Part shown: positions 18,179-27,257 of the stretch, one piece after another
Numbering within the stretch: the first letter of the stretch is position 1
Layout: each line of letters begins with the position of its first letter
DNA from: Pedobacter mucosus
Lineage (GTDB): Bacteria > Bacteroidota > Bacteroidia > Sphingobacteriales > Sphingobacteriaceae
Assembly: GCF_022200785.1 (NCBI RefSeq)
Contig: NZ_CP087585.1
Location: 1,984,001 to 2,048,000 of the forward strand
Reading direction: 5' to 3'
DNA: 64,000 bases
The notes under the pieces: generated by a model
Told to the model about the DNA's origin: nothing
Seen by the model: only the letters and a program-made list of their open reading frames with translations
Databases searched by the model: none
Program-made: the position numbers and the translations under genes

Positions 18179-18576
18179 AACGATAAATTTAAAATGCTGT
18201 CAAAATTAACATTTTTATCTAATATTCATTTTACTGTTTTCAGTTGAAATTACCCATTTAGTAGTGAAAGCCTTGATTTCTTTACAGATAAAGCTATCAG
18301 ATTATTATTTGCAAACGGCAACCTCCTAAAAGGATTACGAACGAAAACTTTAAACCTGACGGCAACGGCATCTCCTGATTTTTTGGGAATACAGTGAACG
18401 GCAGGGCTGCAGGAAGCGAAACGGCGGAAGCTTTCGTTTTCAAATAAAAATTTTAAAGGCAGATTAGTGGTTAAAAATGATTTCAACCCACATTAAAAAA
18501 CAATTTAATACGTTATTGCAATACCTAAATTTGCATAACTTAGCGGCCTAACCAAAAACTCATAAAAATATTATTC
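18179..18576. other. 398-nt intergenic region with a GC-richer island (18330-18440)
   Basis: The divergent gap between the 7TM-HD and thiolase genes holds a stretch (about 18330-18440) much richer in G+C than the DNA around it. It is bounded by a short inverted pair ACGAAA (18340) and TTTCGT (18434), and contains CGGCAGGGCTGCAGG. A 78-codon minus-strand frame (18250-18486) covers it, but has no recognisable domain and unusual Arg/Phe-rich composition, so I do not call a gene. It may be a dispersed intergenic repeat or a structured RNA. The thiolase promoter lies at its right end. Confidence 0.4.
18504..18533 (+). promoter_or_regulatory. Candidate thiolase promoter
   Basis: TTTA (18504-18507), an 18-nt spacer and a perfect -7 box TAAATTTG (18526-18533) lie 43 nt before the thiolase ATG. 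Confidence 0.55.
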
Positions 18577-19752
18577 ATGAAAGAAGTTGTAATTGTATCA
18601 GCGGTAAGAACGCCTATTGGGAGTTTTGGAGGTTCTTTAGCTTCATTCTCTGCTACCCAATTGGGTGGTTTTGCTATTAAAAGCGCCGTTGAAAGAGCGG
18701 GATTAAATCCAGAACAAATTCAAGAAGTTTACATGGGCAATGTGCTGTCGGCCAACTTAGGTCAGGCACCGGCTACGCAGGCGGCAAAATTTGCAGGTTT
18801 GCCAGATTTGCCCGCAACGGCTATAAATAAAGTTTGTGCTTCGGGTACAAAGGCAATTATGCTTGCTGCCCAAAGCATTGCAAATGGCGACAACGAAATT
18901 ATTGTTGCTGGCGGAATGGAAAGCATGAGCAACGTACCTTATTATTTAGATAAGGCCAGAAATGGGTATCGTTTAGGGCATGGACAAATTACCGATGGCC
19001 TTGTTAAAGATGGTTTATGGGATGTTTACAATGATTACCACATGGGTTCTGCAGCTGAACTTTGTGCCTCAGAATGTAATATTAGTCGCGAAGAACAAGA
19101 TAATTTTGCCATCGAATCTTATAAACGAGCGCAAGCTGCACAAACCAGTGGAAAATTTGCGAGTGAAATTGTAGCCATCGAAGTAAAAGACAGAAAAGGA
19201 GATATTACAATAATTGATACTGACGATGAACCAACAGCAGTAAAATTTGACAAAATACCAGGTTTAAAGCCTGTATTTAAAAAAGATGGTACAGTAACTG
19301 CAGCAAACGCATCTACCTTAAATGATGGTGCAGCTGCAGTAGTTTTAATGAGTGCTGAGAAAGCTAAAGAACTTGGAATTAAACCATTTGCAAAAATTTT
19401 AGCTTTTGCTGATGCCCAACAAGCACCAGAATGGTTTACAACATCACCATCAAAAGCCATTCCTTTAGCTTTGCAGAAGGCAAATATAGATATTAAAAAT
19501 GTCGATTTTTTTGAAATTAATGAAGCTTTTTCTGTAGTTTCCATTGCCAATAATCAGCTTTTGAATTTGAACGAAAATCAAGTAAACGTAAATGGTGGAG
19601 CAGTTTCCCTTGGTCATCCACTTGGCGCTTCGGGCGCAAGGATTTTAGTTACTCTGCTATCCGTACTTGAGCAAAATGACGGAAAAATTGGGGTTGCAGG
19701 CATTTGCAATGGTGGTGGCGGTGCAAGTGCAATCGTTATCGAAAAAATTTAA
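18577..19752 (+). CDS. Acetyl-CoA acetyltransferase (thiolase)
   Basis: 391 residues, the usual length. The acyl-accepting Cys87 is in NKVCASGTKA, His347 in GHPLGASG and Cys377 in GICNGGGGAS. This is the complete thiolase triad. It condenses or cleaves acetoacetyl-CoA in the cytoplasm. With the 3-oxoacid CoA-transferase genes at 47.8-49.3 kb the cell could activate and split ketone bodies, though the two loci are not adjacent. AtoB/PhaA-type is likely. Confidence 0.94.
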   Translation: MKEVVIVSAVRTPIGSFGGSLASFSATQLGGFAIKSAVERAGLNPEQIQEVYMGNVLSANLGQAPATQAAKFAGLPDLPATAINKVCASGTKAIMLAAQSIANGDNEIIVAGGMESMSNVPYYLDKARNGYRLGHGQITDGLVKDGLWDVYNDYHMGSAAELCASECNISREEQDNFAIESYKRAQAAQTSGKFASEIVAIEVKDRKGDITIIDTDDEPTAVKFDKIPGLKPVFKKDGTVTAANASTLNDGAAAVVLMSAEKAKELGIKPFAKILAFADAQQAPEWFTTSPSKAIPLALQKANIDIKNVDFFEINEAFSVVSIANNQLLNLNENQVNVNGGAVSLGHPLGASGARILVTLLSVLEQNDGKIGVAGICNGGGGASAIVIEKI

Positions 19753-19796
19753 TAATTTGGTGAGTCGGATTTTTCATGATTAGGTTTGAAACATAA

Positions 19797-20693
19797 ATGA
19801 ATAAAGTGAAATATTATATTTTCATCGTCATTATTTGCTTTGCTGGCTTCAGCTTGAAAGCACAACCGCAAAATAAATTTGTGGTTTTTCAGGATTCGCT
19901 AATAAAAATTTCAAAAGCAGTATTGGCAGCGGATAGTGATGTACGAAAGTTAGAAGCCAATGGTCGTTTTGTTAAAACATTGGTGGAAGCACTTAAAATC
20001 CAAAACTCGTTTGACTTTAACTTCGACTCACTAAAAAATATTTCGATTATTAAATCACCAGATAAAATATTCAGAATTTTGAGCTGGTATGTTCAACAGG
20101 AAAATGGCACTTACAGATATTATGGAGCCATTCAGATGAATACAAATAGCGCACCTTTAAAACTTTTCCCATTAATTGATCAAACTGAAAACATTAGTGA
20201 TCCAAACGCGATTACGAATAACCAAAAATGGTATGGAGCAAGATATTATGAAATTGTTCCGGTAACAAGTGGCAATCGACTACCTTATTATGTTTTGCTT
20301 GGCTGGAAAGGCAATACGCAAACCACCACAAAAAAAGTTATCGAAATTTTAAGTATTAATAAAGATGCTTTAACTTTTGGAGCGCCAGTTTTCGATGGAA
20401 AAGAACTAACGGATAAAAATAGAATTATATTTGAATATGTTAAGTCGAACGCTATGACCCTTAAAACGGATCAAAAAGCGGGCTTAATTGTGTTTGATCA
20501 TTTGGCACCTTTCGATTCGCAAATGATTGGAAAATATGAATATTATGGATCAGATGGTACCTTTGACGGTTTCAAGATTATAGGTGGAAAATTGAAGTTT
20601 CAGCAAAATTTAGAATTAAATAATGATGCAAATGCTACGGATGAACTATATGCTGATCCAAAGAAAAATTTGAAACCTGTCCGCAAATTTTAA
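19797..20693 (+). CDS. Secreted hypothetical protein, 298 residues
   Basis: I do not recognise a named domain. A signal peptide (about 1-22, FSLKAQ) is followed by a globular region with aromatic-rich segments (ILSWYVQQENGTYRYYG, WYGARYYEI, YYVLLGWKGN). It looks like a Bacteroidota-specific periplasmic protein. It begins 44 nt after the thiolase stop and may be co-transcribed, but no functional link is evident. Confidence 0.85.
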   Translation: MNKVKYYIFIVIICFAGFSLKAQPQNKFVVFQDSLIKISKAVLAADSDVRKLEANGRFVKTLVEALKIQNSFDFNFDSLKNISIIKSPDKIFRILSWYVQQENGTYRYYGAIQMNTNSAPLKLFPLIDQTENISDPNAITNNQKWYGARYYEIVPVTSGNRLPYYVLLGWKGNTQTTTKKVIEILSINKDALTFGAPVFDGKELTDKNRIIFEYVKSNAMTLKTDQKAGLIVFDHLAPFDSQMIGKYEYYGSDGTFDGFKIIGGKLKFQQNLELNNDANATDELYADPKKNLKPVRKF

Positions 20694-20835
20694 AGTTTTA
20701 GCATCCTATCATAATCATTACTTACCGTCATGTTAAAAATTTGTGAGTTTGCTAATCGCTACCTATATTGCGCTTTCTGAAATTCATAAAATTTTATTTC
20801 GTAGAACTAACTGACTAAACAATATTAATTCAAAT

Positions 20836-22419
20836 ATGGCATTAGAAACCGTAGCCTTAAATCAAGATGAAATACTTGATCTTCACCTAAATAGCAATGG
20901 TGTTGACACTCAAAAATTAATAAATCACCCTGTTGGATTATTTGTTTTATTCTTCACAGAAATGTGGGAAAGATTTAGCTACTATGGAATGAGGTCACTT
21001 CTGGTGCTCTTTTTAGTAAGTGAAATGAGTAAAGGTGGCTGGCAATGGGCCCGACCAGAAGCGTTACAACTGTATGCATGGTACACCGGTTTGGCATATT
21101 TTACACCAATAATTGGTGGTCTTATAGCCGACAGAATAACAGGATATAGAAAAGCAGTAATTTTGGGCGCAATCACCATGACTTTAGGTCATGCAACAAT
21201 GGCTTTAGAAGGCGTAAACAGTAACTTATTTTATTTAGGATTATTTTTCCTAATTGCTGGAAACGGTTTATTTAAACCAAACATTTCTTCCATGGTTGGT
21301 AAACTTTATCCACCCACAAGTGATAAAAAAGATGCAGCTTATACCATTTTTTATATGGGCATTAACAGTGGCGCATTTTTAGGCATGTTAATGTGCGGCT
21401 ACGTTGGTGAAAAGGTTGGATGGCACTGGGGCTTTGGTTTAGCAGGTGTATTTATGTTTTTCGGGATGCTTCAATTTTATTTAGGTCAAAAAATATTTGG
21501 CGTTATAGGCGCATCTATTAATAAAACCGAAAAAGTTGAGGATCCTACAGAAGAGGTTCTTCCAAAAAAAGTGGTTAACCAAAGACTTTGGGTTGTTGCG
21601 ATTCTATCATTATTTACGATTTTCTTCTGGATGGTTTTTGAACAAGCAGGTGGTTCTATGACTATTTTCGCAAAGGATTACACCCTCAGAAATTTAACGG
21701 GTGGTGCAAGTACAACGTTTAAGTGGGTTGATGCTGCTTTAACTATTTTCCCATTGGTAGCAGTAACCGTTGTTCTTTTTACTTTAGCACTTAAAATCGC
21801 TAAAAAATATCCAGCTACCATATTCTTTACTGCATTAAGTTTTTTAATCATCTGGGGATTAGCAATTTGGAAAGTTCAAAAAGAGTTTAGCTCGTTAAAT
21901 ACAGAGGTTCCAGCATCATGGTTTGGTATTTTGAACTCATTTTTTATTGTAACCCTCGCCCCTTTCTTCTCTAAACTTTGGGAAACAAAATTTAATCCCG
22001 GCGGACCAGTAAAATTTGGAATGGGATTAGTCTTTGTTGGAATTGGCTTTGCCGGATTAGCTTACGGAGGTATGGATATCGCTAGAGGGGCTTCAACCGC
22101 CCAGGTAAGTATGTTTTGGTTAATTTTTGCTTATTTCTTTCACACCGTAGGTGAACTTTGTGTTTCTCCGGTAGGTTTGTCATATGTGAGCAAATTGGCA
22201 CCAGCCAAACTAGTTGGTTTAATGTTCGGCTTTTGGTTTACCTGTACCGCAATAGGAAACTGGCTTGCTGGTACTACGGGCGGATTAATAGACCAAATAA
22301 GTTCTAAATATTCAATCTCTGCATTTTTTTTAATATTCACTTTTATACCAATCGTAGCCGGATTAATCATGTTTGCTTTAAATCCGCTTTTACGCAAATG
22401 GATGAATGGAGTACACTAA
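20836..22419 (+). CDS. POT-family (proton-dependent oligopeptide) transporter, first copy
   Basis: A 527-residue MFS protein with 12-14 membrane helices. The POT signature ExxERFxYYG is present as EMWERFSYYG near residue 42, and the PTR2 motif GLFKPNISSMVGKLY follows. It imports di-/tripeptides with protons. It forms a tandem pair with the next gene, which is diverged but collinear. Confidence 0.95.
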   Translation: MALETVALNQDEILDLHLNSNGVDTQKLINHPVGLFVLFFTEMWERFSYYGMRSLLVLFLVSEMSKGGWQWARPEALQLYAWYTGLAYFTPIIGGLIADRITGYRKAVILGAITMTLGHATMALEGVNSNLFYLGLFFLIAGNGLFKPNISSMVGKLYPPTSDKKDAAYTIFYMGINSGAFLGMLMCGYVGEKVGWHWGFGLAGVFMFFGMLQFYLGQKIFGVIGASINKTEKVEDPTEEVLPKKVVNQRLWVVAILSLFTIFFWMVFEQAGGSMTIFAKDYTLRNLTGGASTTFKWVDAALTIFPLVAVTVVLFTLALKIAKKYPATIFFTALSFLIIWGLAIWKVQKEFSSLNTEVPASWFGILNSFFIVTLAPFFSKLWETKFNPGGPVKFGMGLVFVGIGFAGLAYGGMDIARGASTAQVSMFWLIFAYFFHTVGELCVSPVGLSYVSKLAPAKLVGLMFGFWFTCTAIGNWLAGTTGGLIDQISSKYSISAFFLIFTFIPIVAGLIMFALNPLLRKWMNGVH

Positions 22420-22436
22420 ATTTCAATTAAAATAAT

Positions 22437-22463
22437 TTAAAAACCCGTTTATACGGGTTTTTT
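22437..22463 (+). terminator. Intrinsic terminator between the two POT transporter genes
   Basis: AAACCCGT and ACGGGTTT form a tight stem with a 4-nt loop and a T-run, ending 20 nt before the second POT ATG. The second gene must have read-through or its own promoter. Confidence 0.88.
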
Positions 22464-22482
22464 CGTTTACTAGAGTAATTAC

Positions 22483-23964
22483 ATGGAAAACACAATTTCG
22501 ATAGAAGAAATACAAAGTTTTGAAGGTAAATATCCTAAGCAATTATGGTATTTATCATTGGTAGAAATGTGGGAGCGTTTCTGTTTTTACGGAATGCGAG
22601 GTGTACTTGCTTTCTTTATGGTTGATCAATTGCATTTAACTGATCAAAAATCAAACCTTCAATATGGTGCTATACAAGCATTTGTATATGCTTTTACCTT
22701 TATTGGAGGAATCTTTGCCGATAAAATTTTAGGGTTTAAAAAATCACTTTTTTGGGGTGGATTTTTAATGATTATTGGAAATCTAATTTTAGCTTTTTCC
22801 CCTAGAGAATTATTTTACGTGGGCATAACCTTATCCATAATTGGTACAGGCTTTTTTAAACCCAACATTTCATCAATGGTTGGCGAACTTTATCATGAAA
22901 AAGATAACCGCAGAGACGCTGGATATGGTTTATTTTATGCAAGTATAAATGTAGGTGGTTTAGCTGGGGGCGCCTTATGCATTTATCTGGGTAAATATGT
23001 TTCTTGGAACTTATGTTTCTTATCAGCAGCTTTAGTAATGGTTTTCGGCTTAGGAACCTTCATTTTTACCAAGAAATTTTTAGGTTCTATTGGCAACTCA
23101 CCACTATTACACTTAGAAAAGCCAAAAAGAAGTGCTTACGAAATCGCGGTTTACATCGGCTCGCTTTTATGTATTCCACTAATTTTTATAATGGTGAAAA
23201 ACACCGACTATACAGACTATTTTATGTATACAATCGGTGTTGTTGCGCTAGCTTATTTCTTGTTTGAAACCATTAAAATTAAAGAACGAAAAGCACAATA
23301 TAAATTGTTAGCAGCTTTTGTATTTATATTTTGCTACTTTATATTCATGGCAATTTCCGAGCAAAGTGGTGGTTCATTGTCTTTATTTGCGAAGGATAAT
23401 TTAGATTATAAATTGCTATTTTTCAAAATAGATCCAAATGTAATTAACAATAGCGTAAATTCATTTTTCGTAATTGTTTTAAGTCCGATTGTCGGTATTT
23501 TATGGCTACTGATGTACAAACGCAAAATTGAACCGAATACAGTTGTTAAATTTGGAATCGGATTTTTATTACTTGCCGCTAGTTTTTATGTTTTTTATGC
23601 CACTCGGTTTTTTGCCAATACACAAGGAATTAGCTCTTTAAACATTTTCACATTTGCTTATTTACTTCTTACTTTAGGCGAGTTATGTTTAGGTCCTATC
23701 GGGATGTCAATCATTACTAAGTTATCTCCAAAAAAAATGTTTGGGATGATGATGGGACTTTGGTTTTTATCAAGTGCATTTGGCCAATTAGTTGCCGGAA
23801 AACTGGGCGCAAGCATGTCTAGCATCGAAAACGCCTCATTGATGACAAAATTAGTCTCCTACACAGAAGGTTATAAATCTCTAGCTATATATTCTTTAGT
23901 AGCTGGTTTGGCGTTAATCATAATTTCACCTCTAATAAAAAGATTAATGGCAGAGGTCCGATAA
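22483..23964 (+). CDS. POT-family (proton-dependent oligopeptide) transporter, second copy
   Basis: 493 residues with the same fold as its upstream neighbour. The signature reads EMWERFCFYG (Phe replaces the first Tyr of YYG), with GFFKPNISSMVGELY in the PTR2 motif. It is shorter in the middle than copy one. Specificity may differ between copies. It lies just after a terminator, so it is probably transcribed less than copy one. Confidence 0.94.
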   Translation: MENTISIEEIQSFEGKYPKQLWYLSLVEMWERFCFYGMRGVLAFFMVDQLHLTDQKSNLQYGAIQAFVYAFTFIGGIFADKILGFKKSLFWGGFLMIIGNLILAFSPRELFYVGITLSIIGTGFFKPNISSMVGELYHEKDNRRDAGYGLFYASINVGGLAGGALCIYLGKYVSWNLCFLSAALVMVFGLGTFIFTKKFLGSIGNSPLLHLEKPKRSAYEIAVYIGSLLCIPLIFIMVKNTDYTDYFMYTIGVVALAYFLFETIKIKERKAQYKLLAAFVFIFCYFIFMAISEQSGGSLSLFAKDNLDYKLLFFKIDPNVINNSVNSFFVIVLSPIVGILWLLMYKRKIEPNTVVKFGIGFLLLAASFYVFYATRFFANTQGISSLNIFTFAYLLLTLGELCLGPIGMSIITKLSPKKMFGMMMGLWFLSSAFGQLVAGKLGASMSSIENASLMTKLVSYTEGYKSLAIYSLVAGLALIIISPLIKRLMAEVR

Positions 23965-24111
23965 TGCCTTTTAACAGTATTTAACCCATAGTAGCAATGT
24001 TGCATGCGGGTTTTTCATTTTTAATATTTACTTTCGCCACTCTTAAATACTAAAGTTGAAAAACTAAAGCCAAGGTGAAAAGTAAACAGCTTAAATTAAA
24101 TAACCAAACAC

Positions 24112-24840
24112 GTGTCAGATAGTTTAGTCATCATTCCCACTTACAATGAAAAGGAAAATATAGAGAAGATAATCCGTAAAGTATTTTCCTTAGAGCAGCC
24201 TTTTCATGTCTTAATAATTGATGATGGATCGCCTGATGGAACAGCTGCTATCGCAAAATCACTTCTTAATGAGTATTCAGGTCGCTTGTTTATAGAAGAA
24301 CGAGCTGGGAAACAAGGTTTAGGCACCGCTTATATTTATGGGTTTAAATGGGCATTGCTACAAAATTATGCTTACATATTTGAAATGGATGCAGACTTTT
24401 CGCATAATCCAAATGACTTAAGTCGTTTACGTGAGGCGTGCTTAAATGATGCTGACGTTGCAATAGGCTCTAGATACGTAAACGGTGTAAATGTGGTAAA
24501 CTGGCCAATGGGAAGGGTTTTAATGTCTTATTTCGCTTCGATGTATGTTCGTTTTATCACGCGGATTAACATTCAAGACGCTACAGCTGGATTTAAATGT
24601 TATCGCCGCATTGTATTGGAAACAATCCCATTGAATAAAATTAAATTTGTGGGTTATGCCTTTCAAATTGAGATGAAATTTACTGCAATCAAGTTTGGAT
24701 TTAACGTAGTTGAAGTTCCTATAATATTTACCGACAGAACGGAAGGTACGTCAAAAATGAGCACTAAAATTTTTAGAGAAGCTTTTTTGGGCGTTATCCA
24801 GATGAAAATGAATAGTTGGTTCAGGAATTATAAAAGGTAA
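24112..24840 (+). CDS. Polyprenol-phosphate mannosyltransferase (DPM1-like, GT2)
   Basis: A 242-residue GT-A glycosyltransferase. VIIPTYNEKENI, IDDGSPDGT and the DxD-like EMDADFSHNP match the DPM1 branch of GT2. There is no C-terminal membrane domain, so it is a soluble, membrane-associated type. It makes polyprenyl-phosphate-mannose (or a related sugar) for envelope glycosylation. The start is GTG at 24112 (MSDSLVIIP). A 7-bp hairpin with no T-run follows its stop. Confidence 0.93.
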   Translation: MSDSLVIIPTYNEKENIEKIIRKVFSLEQPFHVLIIDDGSPDGTAAIAKSLLNEYSGRLFIEERAGKQGLGTAYIYGFKWALLQNYAYIFEMDADFSHNPNDLSRLREACLNDADVAIGSRYVNGVNVVNWPMGRVLMSYFASMYVRFITRINIQDATAGFKCYRRIVLETIPLNKIKFVGYAFQIEMKFTAIKFGFNVVEVPIIFTDRTEGTSKMSTKIFREAFLGVIQMKMNSWFRNYKR

Positions 24841-24957
24841 TATTCAGTTTTGGAGTCGTGAGTTTAGCGTACTCCAAGTGCCATAGGGAACTAACATCTT
24901 TTTTCAAATTATTACTCAAACTTAAGATTATAGCTCAAACTTTTCAGCATCCCAGAT

Positions 24958-25470
24958 TTAAGACTTATTTCCCTTACTTTCCCTTATCATCGCTCCAAAA
25001 TCTTGCTGTTTATCCATTGCAGTAATTGTCATCACAATACGTTTTGTACGGGTAGCTTCTGTTTTAGCCTGATTAATCCAATTGATATAATAGTTCTGAT
25101 GTGACTTAGCTTGTTTGAGAAAATTATGCATTAAATGCTCTTCTTCCGCTAAGCAAATTTCCAAATCTTCAGGCATCTCTATTTTGAAATTTTTATCTTC
25201 CTCCAAAATAAGTTCTAGACTGGCGCCAAATTCTTTTTTAAGTTTCTTTCGCAATTCAGCTTTCAAAGCTAAAATAAAATCACCCTCACCAATTGGCATA
25301 ACTGCCATTCCATCAACCTCAATATTATCTATTCTACCTTTAACCCTAAAGCTCTTTTTGCAATTTTGCTTTATATTATTTGCTAAAACAGCTGGAATAA
25401 AAACATAACTCCAACCAGATTTTTCTCCCATTTGTTCGAAACGTTCTATTTCTGCTTTGAAGTGGATCAT
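24958..25470 (-). CDS. DUF1905/YdeI-OmdA family protein
   Basis: 170 residues. An N-terminal DUF1905 beta domain (about 1-90) is followed by a C-terminal helical OmdA/YdeI domain with a YYINWINQAKTEATRTKRI-like segment. YdeI-type proteins have been linked to resistance to cationic peptides; the molecular role is unclear. Its ATG overlaps the fic stop by four bases (ATGA), so the two are translationally coupled. Confidence 0.88.
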   Translation of the reverse strand: MIHFKAEIERFEQMGEKSGWSYVFIPAVLANNIKQNCKKSFRVKGRIDNIEVDGMAVMPIGEGDFILALKAELRKKLKKEFGASLELILEEDKNFKIEMPEDLEICLAEEEHLMHNFLKQAKSHQNYYINWINQAKTEATRTKRIVMTITAMDKQQDFGAMIRESKGNKS

Positions 25471-26573
25471 GGATAGTTTAAATGATAGTGAATGCTTCTT
25501 CCTCCACCGAAGGCAACTAAAATACCTAAGTTTTCCAATACTTGAAGATCACGGGTAGCAGTAGCTTTCGAGGTACTCGTGATTGAGATATATTTTTTGG
25601 TACTCATTCCTCCTATAAAACCATCTAAACCAAAGCTGTACATTTTTTGTAATACTTTTTGCTGTCTTTCATTTAATCTCTCTTTAAATAGGTCAAATAC
25701 TTTTATTTTATTTAACGTAAAATCAATCATCTTTTTTGCTCCAAGCTGAGCATCCAAGGCTACATCGACAAAATAAATTAACCAGTCAGTTATTTCATTA
25801 CTCTTCTGAGCGTTTTTCAACGCTTGGTAATATTTTTCCTTATCACTTTCAATCGTCTTAGATAAACTAAGCGAAACAGGCCTACCTAATGTTTGTGAAA
25901 TTGCTTTTTCTGCAATAGCTCTTCCAATCCTACCATTCCCATCTTCAAACGGGTGAATAGATTCAAAATATAAATGTGCTATGCCTGCTCTAATTATTGG
26001 ATCTTTAATTTCTTGTTTATTATTAGGTGAGGTTCTATTAAACCATTCGAAAAAAACATCCATTTCATGCGATACTTTGGAAGATGGCGGAGCCTCAAAA
26101 TGTACTATTTCATTGCTTAATCGCCCAGAAACAACCTGCATTTTATCATTGCTTGTTCTCCAACTTCCAACATTTATACTATTGTTATTTACAAATAAAA
26201 GTTTATGCCAGTTTGATAATACCTGATTATTTAAAGCCTCCTCAAAAGTGTTTCTAACATTAATCATTAAATCAGCAATTCCCGAAGCTCGTTTATCTTT
26301 AACAATCTCGGATGTTTTATTTAATCCCAGATTATTTTTAATTGATGACATCACATCTTCTCTACTCAAGAATTCGCCTTCAATCTCCGATGTTTTAATT
26401 GCTTCCGCTAACATCAATTCGAGTATAGTCTCTTGCCTCACATTAGCAGATAAAGACTTCAATAGGGCATTGACTTCTCCAGTTCCCTGTGCAAAATCAT
26501 ACAGCTTTCGCTCAATTTTATTAATCAAAAACGTAAAATTAGGCCAATCTGGCAGCTCCCAATTGTATAACAT
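25467..26573 (-). CDS. Fic-domain protein with N-terminal DUF4172 and C-terminal winged helix
   Basis: 368 residues from the ATG at 26573. A TTG start five codons upstream is possible but less likely. DUF4172 is followed by the inhibitory motif TSEIEG at 61-66 (matches [ST]xxxE[GN]). The Fic core HPFEDGNGRIGR at 207-218 is complete, predicting AMP-transferase activity held in check. The C-terminal region (about 295-365) reads as a winged helix (STKKYISITSTSKATATRDLQ). Two near-identical palindromes directly upstream, one touching the ATG, suggest autoregulation through this domain. Confidence 0.93.
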   Translation of the reverse strand: MLYNWELPDWPNFTFLINKIERKLYDFAQGTGEVNALLKSLSANVRQETILELMLAEAIKTSEIEGEFLSREDVMSSIKNNLGLNKTSEIVKDKRASGIADLMINVRNTFEEALNNQVLSNWHKLLFVNNNSINVGSWRTSNDKMQVVSGRLSNEIVHFEAPPSSKVSHEMDVFFEWFNRTSPNNKQEIKDPIIRAGIAHLYFESIHPFEDGNGRIGRAIAEKAISQTLGRPVSLSLSKTIESDKEKYYQALKNAQKSNEITDWLIYFVDVALDAQLGAKKMIDFTLNKIKVFDLFKERLNERQQKVLQKMYSFGLDGFIGGMSTKKYISITSTSKATATRDLQVLENLGILVAFGGGRSIHYHLNYP

Positions 26574-26601
26574 GAGTCGAATATACAATTTATTCGGCTC
26601 A
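26573..26601. promoter_or_regulatory. Palindromic operator 2, touching the fic start codon
   Basis: Arms TGAGTCGAATA (26573-26583) and TATTCGGCTCA (26591-26601) pair with one mismatch around a 7-nt centre. The left arm includes the first base of the fic start codon. It has the same arm length, spacer and sequence as the palindrome 45 bp away. Confidence 0.75.
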
Positions 26602-26617
26602 AAAAATAGCTTATTTA

Positions 26618-26646
26618 TGAGCCGATTAGCGATTCTATTCGGCTCA
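26618..26646. promoter_or_regulatory. Palindromic operator 1 upstream of fic
   Basis: Arms TGAGCCGATTA (26618-26628) and TATTCGGCTCA (26636-26646) pair with one mismatch around a 7-nt centre. Its centre is 45 bp from that of the other palindrome. A dimeric winged-helix regulator is the natural ligand, and the Fic protein itself carries such a domain. Confidence 0.75.
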
Positions 26647-26768
26647 TGAAAATTTTCTTATTGAGATAAGGACAGTTGTTCTTCTTTTGGAGGATTTCCT
26701 AGAAAGTAAAATTCATAAATTACTTCGAATTGATTCTTGTCTCGGCTAAATTTTCTAATAGCGATCTT

Positions 26769-27245
26769 CTAACAAACAAAATCTAAACTTATATCGTCAA
26801 AAATGTTATTCGCAATTTTAATTTGATTAGGAGTTAGCTTTCTACCAATGGAAATGTGAGCTCCAGCTCCGCTTACAAAATCCGTTGATTTTAATCCATC
26901 TCTGAAACTTTTCAGAAGAACTCTCAAATATCGTTTTGAATTAGCAGATGGTAATAGAACTACAGCTCCGTTCCCATCAGATATAATTAAATTATCGAAT
27001 AATACATTTTGAGATTTTTGACTGTAACAAAAATTCCTAACATATAATTTACAGCTAATAAACTCCTTATGATTTGCATAGAATTCAAGAATTGTAATGT
27101 GTGCTTCTGAATTTCGGCTGGCATAATAACCAACCTTATCTGCCAAAATATCTTTGATGGCCCTAACATTAGCAATGATTTCTTTTTGAGGGTAAACAAC
27201 TACTGAATACCGCTCTTGATTTAATTTTAAACTCATACTTTTCAA
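26769..27245 (-). CDS. 2H phosphoesterase (2'-5' RNA ligase-like), apparently cut short by an in-frame TAG
   Basis: 158 residues with the two HxT/S motifs of the 2H family: H49-I-T51 and H130-I-S132. Family members act on cyclic phosphates or 2'-5' linkages in RNA. The frame ends ...SLDFVC at TAG (26771-26769). The same frame then stays open for 36 codons (to TAA at 26660-26658) with KIAIRKFSRDKNQF and YEFYF, which looks like the missing last strand of the fold. It is probably a recent nonsense mutation or a sequencing error. The start may be Met4 rather than Met1. Confidence 0.8.
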   Translation of the reverse strand: MKSMSLKLNQERYSVVVYPQKEIIANVRAIKDILADKVGYYASRNSEAHITILEFYANHKEFISCKLYVRNFCYSQKSQNVLFDNLIISDGNGAVVLLPSANSKRYLRVLLKSFRDGLKSTDFVSGAGAHISIGRKLTPNQIKIANNIFDDISLDFVC

Positions 27246-27257
27246 TTATTATTTCTT

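Noticed and set aside
18250..18486. 78-codon minus-strand frame over the GC-rich island
   Set aside because: No domain, odd Arg/Phe/Cys composition and no promoter; it seems to be open only because the island is GC-rich. Described as an intergenic feature instead.
19119..19550. 143-codon minus-strand frame opposite the thiolase
   Set aside because: Antisense shadow; thiolase triad is intact on the plus strand.
24850..24877. TTGGAGT / ACTCCAA hairpin after the DPM1-like gene
   Set aside because: 7-bp stem but no T-run and a 14-nt loop; too weak to call a terminator.
26248..26649. 133-codon plus-strand frame opposite fic
   Set aside because: Antisense to a complete Fic domain; covers the operators by chance.
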